Translations under genes and position numbers: made by a program
DNA from: Pseudovibrio exalbescens DSM 16456
GTDB taxonomy: Bacteria > Pseudomonadota > Alphaproteobacteria > Rhizobiales > Stappiaceae
Length of the DNA stretch: 64,000 nucleotides
NCBI RefSeq assembly: GCF_000422785.1
Contig: NZ_AUGS01000005.1
Span: forward strand, 62,001-126,000
Reading direction: 5' to 3'
In this document: in pieces, positions 21,643-30,009 of the stretch
Layout of the letters: each line of letters starts with the position of its first letter
Position numbering within the stretch: position 1 is the first letter of the stretch
The notes under the pieces: model-generated
What the model was told of the DNA's origin: nothing
Seen by the model: only the letters and a program-made list of their open reading frames with translations
The model's database searches: none

Positions 21643-22200
21643 TTAAAAAAGTCGCTCGCGAATGTAGAGCGTATCGCCGGGTTTGAGCGGATCGGTTAAG
21701 GGGACCCGGCCCTGCAGGATCTCGCCGTTGACTTGCCGTGTAATGTCCACGTCCAGTTGATTTGCACGTGGTGTGAACCCGCCTGCTGTCGCGATCGCAT
21801 TTTGCGCTGTCATGCCTGCGATGTAGTTGTATTGGCCTGCGCTTCTGACTTCGCCCATGATGAACACAGGTCGGTATTGTGCCACCTCGACGGATACGTC
21901 CGGCTCTCGGATAAAGCCATTCCTGAGCCGTTGCTCGATGATTTGCGCAACCTGTTCAGCTGTTTTTCCTTTCGCAACAATACGCCCGATAAGGGGAAAG
22001 GACATCTTGCCGGTCTGGTCGATGGTGTATATGTTTGACAGTTCCGGTTGGCCGAAAACCGTCACGCGAACCTGATCGCTGGTTTCGAATGTATAAGGTT
22101 GCAGCAAGCTTTCATGAATAGCTTCGGGGGGCTGCCGATAGCCGGTGCAGCCACTTAATACAACTGCGCCCAAAACCAGCGCGAGCAGGCTTGTTTTCAT
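21643..22200 (-). CDS. Polysaccharide export lipoprotein (Wza-like)
   Basis: A periplasmic/outer-membrane export component. The 185-residue product has a signal peptide with lipobox LSGC (Cys about 18) and a Poly_export domain (VRVTVFGQPELSNIYTI, GKMSFPLIGRI). An SLBB-like beta-grasp domain follows (PVFIMGEVRSAGQYNY), and the tail is LKPGDTLYIRER. It is about half the length of E. coli Wza and lacks extra SLBB repeats and a C-terminal helix, as is usual in Alphaproteobacteria. GGGGAAG precedes the ATG at 22200. It diverges from the Wzc-like gene. Confidence 0.92.
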   Translation of the reverse strand: MKTSLLALVLGAVVLSGCTGYRQPPEAIHESLLQPYTFETSDQVRVTVFGQPELSNIYTIDQTGKMSFPLIGRIVAKGKTAEQVAQIIEQRLRNGFIREPDVSVEVAQYRPVFIMGEVRSAGQYNYIAGMTAQNAIATAGGFTPRANQLDVDITRQVNGEILQGRVPLTDPLKPGDTLYIRERLF

Positions 22201-22413
22201 TACGACTTCCCCACGGGTTTTCCGATGCACTTTGGCTCTGTTATGGTTAATAATTGTTGAACTTCGAAGGAGAACGCCCCCGATTTATCAGTAATTTTCT
22301 TGCTGAATTCTAAACGGATTTGAAGGAATTGCGTCTTTTGCTTAACTGATTGGTTACCCTGTTTATGCATTGTTTCACTTGTTAGTTTTCGCGTATGTGA
22401 AGAGGGTTCACCA

Positions 22414-24630
22414 GTGCCGCAGGAAGACGTTTTTCTGGATATGAGTATCCTGCTGAAGAAGGTTTTCGGTGCCATGTTATGGCTCGTGCCTTTATCAGCG
22501 ATTGTCGGTCTTGGGGCCCTTGTTGCAGCGCAGTTCCTGCCGGTCAAATACACGAGTGAAGCGCGGGTGCTGATTGATACGGCAAATCTTGTGTATCCGG
22601 TTCGTAATGGCGCTGGAGAGAGCGAACGAGCGCTGCTCGACAATCAGGGTATCATTAGTCAGGTGCAACTGATCAGCTCTCGCGATCTGGCGCGGCGCGT
22701 GGTCAACGAGCTCAACCTGACGCAATCCGATGCGTTCCTGACGCAGCAGCAACCAAGCTTGGTTGATCGCCTTCGTTCCATGCTGGGCCTTGCAGCCGGA
22801 GAAGAGACAGTCAGCGCCGAGGAGAGGGCGCTGGAGAAAATGATTGATGGGCTGGATGTCTATCGTGTGGATCAGTCGCGTGTGATTTCCGTCTCGTTTA
22901 CCGGAAAAGACCCCGAGCTTGCAGCTCGGATCGCCAATGCAATTGTTGCAGAATACCGCTCTCTTCAGGATGCAGCCAAAAAGGAAGCCAATGCAAATGC
23001 GGCTGAGGCGCTGGCTCCTCAGGTTGAGCGGTTGCGAAAGGATGTTGAAGAAGCTCAGCAGCGGGTGGAAGAGTTTCGGGCGAGTGCTGATTTGTTGATG
23101 GGCTCGGAAAACCGCACGTTGACACAGCAGCGCATGACTGAGCTGAGCTCTCAGGTTTCGGAAGCAATGGCGCGCCGGTCCGAGGCAGAAGCGCGCGCCG
23201 ATCTGATCCGAGGCCTTCTCGAGAATGGCGGTGATCTAGAGACAGCTTCTGAGGTCTTGAACTCACAGCTGATTCAAAGATTGCGTGAGCGTCAGGTGGA
23301 GTTGCAAACGCGTATCGCGGAACTCTCAACCACGTTGTTGCCAAACCATCCGCAGGTCCGATCCTTGCGTTCTCAACTGGGCGGGTACGATCGCCAAATT
23401 CGCGCTGAGGCCGAAAAGATCATGCGTGGTCTGGAGAACGAAGCAAAGGTTGCAAATCAGCGGGTTGAAGATCTCAATGCAGCATTGGATGAGCTAAAAG
23501 CGGAAGCAGCACGTTCGGGTTCTGATCAGGTTCGGTTGCAGGAGTTGGAACGGGATGCGCAGGCAAAGGCGGAGCAACTGAACACCATGCTCGCCAGCCT
23601 CAGAGAAGCTGAGGTGTTGCAAAGTGCTGGTATTTTGAATGCGGATGCCCGTGTCATTTCTCGGGCGACACCTCCAATCGAACGGTCTGGCCTCAAACCT
23701 TGGGCTTTGGGAGCTATCCTGGGGTTCGCTACGTTGTTTCTTGGATGTGTGTTCGTGATTGTACGTGCGCTCGTCAATGGCGAAGTTCTGCGCCGCGAGC
23801 TCTACACGGTCCCACCAGTTTCCAGTGCTGAGCCAGTTGTGGCCAAGGGTCTCGAAAAGACGCGGCCTTCTGAAACTGTTGTCGAAGCATTGATGCGCCA
23901 GCGCGAGCAGGAGACCGCGACTGATGGGCAGATGGATACCGTTGAATCCTTGAAGGACCACCAGGCGCCCAAAAGCCAGGAGGCTGCGGCGGCAGAGCGG
24001 CAACCGGGTAAAGCCATGGAGAACGCTGTGGCCAGCGCAGGGGGATCAGTAGGGCGTATTGTGGTATTGAGCGTAGATAGTGAACGGCTTTCCAATCAAA
24101 TAGCCTTCGATTGTACGCGTCGCATCGCCAAAACCGGTATTATGCCGCTGTTCCTTGAGGTGCGCTCAGAGACGCCCGAGTTGCAGACCGAGGATGAAAC
24201 CGAATCGGCTACAGCGACCGCCAAGCCAATTGAAGGGCCTGGTTTTGCCGAACTATTGGCAGGTTCCGCCGCATTCACTCAAGTTATTCATAGGGATCCG
24301 ATTTCGCGGGCGCATGTCATACCTGCGGGTGATACGCCCATCGGGGATGATGTGATCCTGGGTGGGCGATACAACCTCATTATGGAAGCTTTGGATCTGA
24401 CATATGATGTGATTGTTGCCGATATCGGGCTTATTGAGCCGAGCCTGATTAGTGCCCAGATGTTGGCAGAAGCTGACCGGGTTATCGTGGCGACGGATGG
24501 TTCTCCCGCCGGTCCGGAGCTGGAAAAGGCCTTGGCAGTGTTGGAGAAGCACACGGATGCGCCGGTTGAAGTGGAACGTGTAACCCACGGAAAGCCGCAT
24601 GGTCGGTTAACCGCCGATATGGCCGCCTGA
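22414..24630 (+). CDS. Wzc/GumC-like polysaccharide co-polymerase with degenerate tyrosine-kinase domain
   Basis: An inner-membrane protein that controls chain length and couples synthesis to the export lipoprotein. The 738-residue product has TM1 (about residues 20-42), a Wzz domain, a long periplasmic coiled coil (about 190-400) and TM2 (WALGAILGFATLFLGCVFVI, about 430-450). The C-terminal Rossmann-like domain resembles bacterial tyrosine kinases. Where a Walker A loop (GxxxxGKS/T) is expected there is SVDSERLSNQIAFD, and no tyrosine cluster ends the protein. VIVADIG stands at the Walker B position. It is therefore probably catalytically dead. GTG start with AGAGGG 7 nt upstream. Confidence 0.9.
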   Translation: MPQEDVFLDMSILLKKVFGAMLWLVPLSAIVGLGALVAAQFLPVKYTSEARVLIDTANLVYPVRNGAGESERALLDNQGIISQVQLISSRDLARRVVNELNLTQSDAFLTQQQPSLVDRLRSMLGLAAGEETVSAEERALEKMIDGLDVYRVDQSRVISVSFTGKDPELAARIANAIVAEYRSLQDAAKKEANANAAEALAPQVERLRKDVEEAQQRVEEFRASADLLMGSENRTLTQQRMTELSSQVSEAMARRSEAEARADLIRGLLENGGDLETASEVLNSQLIQRLRERQVELQTRIAELSTTLLPNHPQVRSLRSQLGGYDRQIRAEAEKIMRGLENEAKVANQRVEDLNAALDELKAEAARSGSDQVRLQELERDAQAKAEQLNTMLASLREAEVLQSAGILNADARVISRATPPIERSGLKPWALGAILGFATLFLGCVFVIVRALVNGEVLRRELYTVPPVSSAEPVVAKGLEKTRPSETVVEALMRQREQETATDGQMDTVESLKDHQAPKSQEAAAAERQPGKAMENAVASAGGSVGRIVVLSVDSERLSNQIAFDCTRRIAKTGIMPLFLEVRSETPELQTEDETESATATAKPIEGPGFAELLAGSAAFTQVIHRDPISRAHVIPAGDTPIGDDVILGGRYNLIMEALDLTYDVIVADIGLIEPSLISAQMLAEADRVIVATDGSPAGPELEKALAVLEKHTDAPVEVERVTHGKPHGRLTADMAA

Positions 24631-24700
24631 CAGACGTGGGTTGGGTCTTGGCATTCACTGGGGCTTTGGAACCAATCCAAGCCCCTTCTCACTTGAGCAA

Positions 24701-25912
24701 TCAAAGGCCAATTTTGCGCAGGATGGCGCGAGCTTTCTTGTAGTTTTCCCAGAACGAGGGCGAATTGCGCAGAATACGCTTGGCTCTCAGTTTGCGGTCC
24801 CAGTAGACGGCGAGCACGCGTCCGCCGGATGATATTGGGTGCACCCAATCCTTCAAAACGGCTGGCTCGGACCAGTGTTTTTTGAAAGCTTCCTCGCCCA
24901 TTCCCAGATCGAACCAGGTGAGACCTCGATGGCACATGTCTTCAATAGCTGCATGTAAAAGGACATCACCCGGACTGTGGGCCAAAGCCTCGTTGGTCTT
25001 GATTGAGGTGCAATAGCAGTAGTACCTGTCCTGCTGAATCAGGCCCAAGACCGTGGCTTGAATGTCGTCATTAAGCCACATCACGTGAACAACCGGTTCG
25101 ACATCCCCCAGTCTTTCAGGGGCGGCAAAGGCCTTGATCAGAAAATCTCTATGGTTCGTCGTGTGGAATGCGTTTGGTACACCGGTCTTGAGTTCGCGAA
25201 TCCGACGGTTCTCGATAGTGGCTTCAACGGCTCGTTTGCGGGCGTCCAGATTGGTTTCCGCGCGGATGAGAACAGTGCCTAACTCGGAAAGCTTACGCTG
25301 CTTCTGCCTTATTTTCTTCCGCGCCTTACTGCCTCGAGTACGAGCGTACAGCGCCTGGAAATCGTTCTCCAACTTGAAGGCGTAAAGCGGGTTGGCGCTC
25401 GTTGGCCCGTCTGAAGTTGCCAATGGATAGGGAAGACCGCCTAGATCCTCCGGCATGTTCTTGAGACAAATCATATCAACACCAGCGGTTCTTAGAGTTG
25501 TCTCGAGTCTTTCAATCAGACGTTCCGCATTCCCGTTTTGCAGAATGTTCGCGGTCCAAAGACCCGTGTTCTGATTGTTCAGGCATTCTCCCATCCAACG
25601 CGCGATGGTTAGTCCAAACCGCCTATACAGGATCAGTGGGAGCAGGAAGCTAGTGGCACCATTGAGCCGTCCAACAACAAACAAAGGGCGCGCCGCACTT
25701 TCCAGCGGGGCCATATGCTCAAGCCATGCGTTCAGCCAATGAAAGCTGTTGTAGCCACTTTGAAGACAGGTTCGTTCCAGTTCCAGCCAGTCATCGCGAA
25801 TGGCGTCGAGGGAACCGTACAACTCGATCTCCAGACCCGGCGCCGGTTTGGGTTCAGGGACAGGAGAAATTGGAATGGTGTGCGACGCTTCTTTCACGAG
25901 AGAATTATGCAT
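24701..25912 (-). CDS. GNAT/FemAB-like (BioF2-type acetyltransferase) protein
   Basis: A cytosolic acyltransferase-fold protein of about 403 residues, similar to CelD/BioF2 (Acetyltransf_6) proteins found in exopolysaccharide clusters. Visible features are SGYNSFHWLNAWLEHM near the N terminus and a basic helix (RGSKARKKIRQKQRKLSELG, about residue 190). The second GNAT fold contains FDLGMGEEAFKKHWS near residue 355. It may acylate or aminoacylate a sugar or lipid carrier; the substrate is unknown. The ATG at 25912 is chosen over a TTG at 25951, and neither has a clear ribosome-binding site. It is convergent with the Wzc-like gene. Confidence 0.8.
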   Translation of the reverse strand: MHNSLVKEASHTIPISPVPEPKPAPGLEIELYGSLDAIRDDWLELERTCLQSGYNSFHWLNAWLEHMAPLESAARPLFVVGRLNGATSFLLPLILYRRFGLTIARWMGECLNNQNTGLWTANILQNGNAERLIERLETTLRTAGVDMICLKNMPEDLGGLPYPLATSDGPTSANPLYAFKLENDFQALYARTRGSKARKKIRQKQRKLSELGTVLIRAETNLDARKRAVEATIENRRIRELKTGVPNAFHTTNHRDFLIKAFAAPERLGDVEPVVHVMWLNDDIQATVLGLIQQDRYYCYCTSIKTNEALAHSPGDVLLHAAIEDMCHRGLTWFDLGMGEEAFKKHWSEPAVLKDWVHPISSGGRVLAVYWDRKLRAKRILRNSPSFWENYKKARAILRKIGL

Positions 25913-26010
25913 GAGCCGGTCAACTAGCAATTTATTAAATGATTTCAGCAAAATCTATGTATCCGATAATTGTAAATAATTGCTAATAGGTATTGGGGTT
26001 TCAACTTCTG

Positions 26011-27093
26011 ATGGTTAAGAGAATGAGTAGGCGCGACAGACGAATTGCTTTGGCTGGCCGCATGTTGTGGTCATCTGGTTTGGCCTCTGTTCTTGGCCGC
26101 TTCACACAAGGTAAGGGGATTGTCTTCACCCTCCATCGCGTGTTGCCTCCGTCAGAGCGGGCATTTCAACCCAATTCCTTGCTTGAGATCACGCCGCAGT
26201 TTCTGGAGGAAACAATTCTTCAGGTGCGGCGCGCAGGACTTGAGTTTGTCTCGCTGAGTGAGGCGACCAAAAGACTGAAGGCGGGAGCCGATTATAAGGG
26301 ACCACGATTTGTTGCGCTCACTTTTGACGATGGCTACCGAGATAATCTGGATGTGGCCTATCCGATTTTGAAACGCCACGAGGTGCCGTTTACGGTGTTC
26401 ATCACCAGCGGCTTTTGTGATCGCACCAGCGAGCTGTGGTGGGTGGCGTTGGAACGGTTGATTGAAAGGCAAAGCAAATTGGTCTTGCTAGACGGGCAGC
26501 CCGTTTTGTCACTGGACTGCGCGGATATCTGTGCCAAGAACGCGGCATTTCATCGTGCTCGCGCATTCCTGATGCATGAGGTGGACGAGGCGCGCCAACG
26601 GCGGATCATCCGAGAAACAGCGCATCACTATGGGCTTGATCTGAAGGCACTGGCGGCGGAGTTGGTTTTGTCTTGGGAGGAGCTTCGGGCATGGAACCGG
26701 GAGTCGCTGGTTAGTTTTGGTGCGCACACTGTCAGCCATCCGGCATTGGAAAGGTTGGATCCGGCTGCCATCCATGCTGAAGTTGCGCAGGGTGTGCAGC
26801 GAATGACCGACGAGCTGGGAAGCAAACCAACAGCCTTTGCCTATCCTTACGGTTTCGAACAAGCAGCGGACCATCGGGCCTTCGAAGTCCTGCGTTCTTT
26901 TGAATTTGATGCCTGCGTAACTACGCGGGCCGGTACGCTGACAAAAAGCTATAGTGATAAATGTTTCCGTTTGCCTCGCGTCTCCCTTAACGGTCACCAT
27001 CAGAATGCACAGATGGTCAGTCTTTTTCTGACAGGGGTACCGTTTGTTCTCTACGACGGCTTGGCATGGCTGAAGAAGCGGCTGCGGAGCTAA
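26011..27093 (+). CDS. Polysaccharide deacetylase (NodB domain)
   Basis: A 360-residue carbohydrate esterase family 4 protein, probably removing acetyl groups from an N-acetylhexosamine in the local polysaccharide. The NodB metal site motif TFDDGYRDN is near residue 103. Motif 2 appears as SFGAHTVSHPALERLD, and TAFAYPYG is also present. A short N-terminal basic region without a clear signal peptide suggests cytosolic or membrane-associated action. Starts at 26011 and 26023 are both possible. It diverges from the acyltransferase gene across an AT-rich gap. Confidence 0.88.
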   Translation: MVKRMSRRDRRIALAGRMLWSSGLASVLGRFTQGKGIVFTLHRVLPPSERAFQPNSLLEITPQFLEETILQVRRAGLEFVSLSEATKRLKAGADYKGPRFVALTFDDGYRDNLDVAYPILKRHEVPFTVFITSGFCDRTSELWWVALERLIERQSKLVLLDGQPVLSLDCADICAKNAAFHRARAFLMHEVDEARQRRIIRETAHHYGLDLKALAAELVLSWEELRAWNRESLVSFGAHTVSHPALERLDPAAIHAEVAQGVQRMTDELGSKPTAFAYPYGFEQAADHRAFEVLRSFEFDACVTTRAGTLTKSYSDKCFRLPRVSLNGHHQNAQMVSLFLTGVPFVLYDGLAWLKKRLRS

Positions 27094-27183
27094 GACCAAA
27101 GGCCCGCTTTCTCGGGCACGTAAACACGCTTACGTATCTTCCTACATGACTTGCTGCATTGGGAGCTTCAGGGAGATACACAG

Positions 27184-28374
27184 ATGCCTCAGATTGGTGA
27201 TGTAGTCATTGTCGACGGTGTACGCACGGCAGTCGGTACTTATGGCGGAAGTCTGGCGTCCATGCGCCCGATAGAGACAGGCACGTTGGTAGCGCAGGAG
27301 GCGATCCGGAGGTCCGGACTTGAAGCGGAAGAGGTCGACCATTCTGTCTTTGGACATATCGTGGCGACGGGGGATGAAGATGTATATCTTTCCCGTGCGA
27401 TCGGCCTCAACGCTGGGCTGCCGCAGTCGTCGAAAGCGATGAACGTCAATCGCTTGTGTGGTTCTGCCATTCAATCCATTGTGTCTGCGGCACAAATGAT
27501 TGCCTTGGGAGACAGCACTGTTGCACTGGCTGGCGGCGCAGAATCCATGAGCAACGGGGTGTATTTCCTCGACAAGGCTCGGTTCGGCTATCGAATGGGA
27601 CATGGTGAATTGCGCGACTTGATGTTGGCTGCGCTTCATGACCCGTTCAAGAAAGAGCATATGGGTATCACTGCCGAGCGAATTGCCGAGCGATATGGTT
27701 TTACCAGAGAAGAGATTGACGCGTTTGCCGTCGAGAGTCATCGCCGAGCAATCAAGGCGATCGAGGCAGGCTACTTCAAGGAACAAATCCTGCCGGTATC
27801 CGTGAAGCAGGGCCGTAAACAGTTTGTGTTTGAGCAGGATGAACACGTGCGTGCAGATGCGTCCACAGAGGGAATGGCCAAGTTGCGTCCGGCGTTCCAG
27901 AAAGACGGTGTGATCACAGCCGGGAACTCTTCAGGGGTCAATGACGGCGCAGCGGCCATGGTACTTACCAGCCAGCAAGAAGCAGAAAAAAGAGGTCTCA
28001 AGCCACGGGCACGCATCGTTTCCTATGGCTTTGGCGGCGTTGATCCGGAAGTCATGGGGCTTGGCCCGGTGTGTGCTGTGCCTGATGCAATGGCCAAAGC
28101 TGGTTTGGGTGTTTCGGATATGGATGTGATCGAATCCAATGAGGCCTTTGCTGCTCAGGCAATGGCTGTTGCCAAGGATCTGGAATTCGACCCGGCAAAG
28201 GTCAATCCAAATGGAGGTGCTGTTGCTTTGGGGCATCCGGTTGGTGCAACTGGTTCCATCATCACAATCAAGCTGATGAATGAACTGGAGCGCACACAGG
28301 GCCGTTATGGCTTGGCTACAATGTGTATTGGCGGGGGGCAGGGCATCGCGTTGATCATCGAGCGGCTCTCCTGA
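27184..28374 (+). CDS. bktB: Acetyl-CoA C-acyltransferase, BktB-like beta-ketothiolase
   Basis: Condenses or cleaves acyl-CoAs through a covalent Cys intermediate. Cys92 lies in NRLCGSAIQSI, His in GHPVGATGS, and the second Cys in MCIGGGQGIA. The insert LHDPFKKEHMGITAERIAE and the tail IGGGQGIALIIERL closely recall BktB, the ketothiolase supplying longer 3-ketoacyl-CoA for polyhydroxyalkanoate synthesis. A PHA synthase lies 10 kb away. GGGAGA precedes the ATG at 27184. The exact chain-length preference is inference. Confidence 0.88.
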   Translation: MPQIGDVVIVDGVRTAVGTYGGSLASMRPIETGTLVAQEAIRRSGLEAEEVDHSVFGHIVATGDEDVYLSRAIGLNAGLPQSSKAMNVNRLCGSAIQSIVSAAQMIALGDSTVALAGGAESMSNGVYFLDKARFGYRMGHGELRDLMLAALHDPFKKEHMGITAERIAERYGFTREEIDAFAVESHRRAIKAIEAGYFKEQILPVSVKQGRKQFVFEQDEHVRADASTEGMAKLRPAFQKDGVITAGNSSGVNDGAAAMVLTSQQEAEKRGLKPRARIVSYGFGGVDPEVMGLGPVCAVPDAMAKAGLGVSDMDVIESNEAFAAQAMAVAKDLEFDPAKVNPNGGAVALGHPVGATGSIITIKLMNELERTQGRYGLATMCIGGGQGIALIIERLS

Positions 28375-28394
28375 TTTCGGCCAGGAAGCTTCTT

Positions 28395-28422
28395 GAACCC
28401 GCAGGATTAGCGCTGCGGGTTC
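28395..28422. terminator. Hairpin between convergent thiolase and DUF2842 genes
   Basis: GAACCCGCAG (28395-28404) pairs with CTGCGGGTTC (28413-28422) around 8 nt, overlapping the last codons of the DUF2842 gene. The T tracts on both sides are poor, so termination is uncertain. Confidence 0.45.
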
Positions 28423-28616
28423 TTGTACATCCACTTGATGATGAAACCGGCTGGAATGGTCCAGATCAAACCTACAATGGCAAAGAAGATCAACTGGATG
28501 CCCCAATGCCGTCCAGACATTGTCATATCGCCTATGACCATTGCCACAAAGCAATAGACCACCACGAAGGTCACCAATGTGATCATTCCGATTAAGCGCC
28601 TAAGGCTGCCTGGCAT
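28407..28616 (-). CDS. DUF2842 small membrane protein
   Basis: A 69-residue protein with two membrane segments (residues about 10-32 and 42-62), matching the alphaproteobacterial family DUF2842 of unknown function. The C-terminal AGFIIKWMYKNP is typical. An ATG at 28631 opens the same frame, but GGAGGGG lies inside it and is ideally placed for the second ATG at 28616, which I chose. It is convergent with the thiolase gene and divergent from ctaA. Confidence 0.75.
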   Translation of the reverse strand: MPGSLRRLIGMITLVTFVVVYCFVAMVIGDMTMSGRHWGIQLIFFAIVGLIWTIPAGFIIKWMYKNPQR

Positions 28617-28787
28617 CTTGCGCCCCTCCATGCCGTAATATGTATCGAAGCGGGTTTGGTCGCCTCGCAGGATTTTCCGGCTATAAGACCATTTGCCTCT
28701 GGCTCCTACGAGTTTGCCCGTATAGCCTGTGCCTCCATCCTAGGTGGCCTATATAGCGAAAAAGATCAAGTAAACACACAGAGTCTC

Positions 28788-29903
28788 ATGGTACACGCTG
28801 CATATTCACATGATCCTGCCGGACCTTTGGAGCGCACACGGCGCCCTGTGCGTCTTTGGCTTTATTTTGTCTGTTTCATGGTCTTGTGCATGGTGGTTGT
28901 CGGTGGGGCGACACGGTTGACGGAATCGGGCTTGTCCATAACCGAATGGAAACCGATTCACGGCGTTATTCCGCCCCTGTCCGAGGCGCAATGGCAAGAG
29001 GAATTGGAAAAGTATCGCCAGATCCCTGAGTATCAGTTGATCAACAAAGGGATGTCGCTGGAAGACTTCCAATTCATTTATTGGTGGGAATGGGGGCATA
29101 GACTGCTGGGCCGTGCCATTGGCGTTGTCTTCTTTGTTCCCATGCTGTTTTTCTGGATGCGTGGCTACCTGGAACCTTGGCTCAAACCACGGTTGGTGAT
29201 TGGGTTCGGTCTTGGTGCACTGCAAGGGGCAATTGGTTGGTGGATGGTGGCGTCCGGCCTTTCGGAACGCGTTGATGTGAGCCAATACAGGCTGGCAGTC
29301 CATTTGACATTAGCCTGCGTGATCTTTGCCTATTTGTTTTACATCGCACGGCTTTTGACTCCGACTGCCTTGGCTCGTGATATGGATACATCTCGAGGCA
29401 GTATTGGGTTTCGAGGGTTGGCGTGGTTGGTGCTAACCTTCGTATTTCTGCAGATCTTTCTCGGGGGCCTTGTCGCGGGACTGAATGCTGGACTGGCCTA
29501 CAACACCTGGCCTTTGATGGATGGTGCCTTCGTTCCTGACGGTTTGATGGTGATGACACCGTGGTATTTGAACTTTTTCGAGAACGTGCTGACTGTCCAA
29601 TTTCAGCATCGATTGGTGGCTTATTTCCTGACGGCGCTGATCTTCTATCAGGGGTATTCCGTGTTGCGTGCACCAACCAGTGCGCATCTGCGGCGCAACG
29701 CCGTGTGGCTGGTGGTGGCCGTGTTGGTTCAGGTGGGGCTGGGCATTATTACCATATTGAGTAACGTGGAACTATATCGGGCTCTCGCGCACCAGGCAGT
29801 TGCGATATTTGTTCTGGCTTTCGCCATTGAACAGGCTTGTCTGATACACAAAGAGCAGGCTCGTGTATCGCTGAGGCGCGTGCACGTTCCAGCCGCTGCG
29901 TGA
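28788..29903 (+). CDS. ctaA: Haem A synthase (CtaA/COX15)
   Basis: An inner-membrane oxygenase converting haem O to haem A for cytochrome aa3 oxidase. The 371-residue product has about eight membrane segments. Family motifs with haem-ligand histidines are visible: GGATRLTESGLSITEWKP, YWWEWGHRLLGR, QYRLAVHLTLA, QFQHRLVAYFL and YRALAHQAVAI. The open frame extends to 28656, but the ATG at 28788 gives the normal start before RRPVRLWLYFVC. The Cox15-type sequence is that usual in Alphaproteobacteria. A bidirectional terminator follows. Confidence 0.95.
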   Translation: MVHAAYSHDPAGPLERTRRPVRLWLYFVCFMVLCMVVVGGATRLTESGLSITEWKPIHGVIPPLSEAQWQEELEKYRQIPEYQLINKGMSLEDFQFIYWWEWGHRLLGRAIGVVFFVPMLFFWMRGYLEPWLKPRLVIGFGLGALQGAIGWWMVASGLSERVDVSQYRLAVHLTLACVIFAYLFYIARLLTPTALARDMDTSRGSIGFRGLAWLVLTFVFLQIFLGGLVAGLNAGLAYNTWPLMDGAFVPDGLMVMTPWYLNFFENVLTVQFQHRLVAYFLTALIFYQGYSVLRAPTSAHLRRNAVWLVVAVLVQVGLGIITILSNVELYRALAHQAVAIFVLAFAIEQACLIHKEQARVSLRRVHVPAAA

Positions 29904-29953
29904 AGACGAAAGCTTGCGGAAAACATATCGAAGAATAATCGCATTTTCTCATG

Positions 29954-29983
29954 AAAAAGGGCGCCGTTCGGGCGCCCTTTTGT
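29954..29983. terminator. Bidirectional terminator between ctaA and the OAH sulfhydrylase gene
   Basis: AAAAGGGCGCC (29955-29965) pairs perfectly with GGCGCCCTTTT (29971-29981) around GTTCG. The A and T runs serve both convergent genes. Confidence 0.92.
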
Positions 29984-30009
29984 ACATTGGCAAAGGATTG
30001 AGCCCTTTT

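Noticed and set aside
27099-27118. Hairpin GCCCG/CGGGC after the deacetylase gene as a terminator
   Set aside because: Only five base pairs and no T tract follow it.
17298-27183. Integrative island with attachment repeats at tRNA-Pro
   Set aside because: No integrase gene is present and I found no copy of the tRNA 3' end at the far side of the polysaccharide locus.
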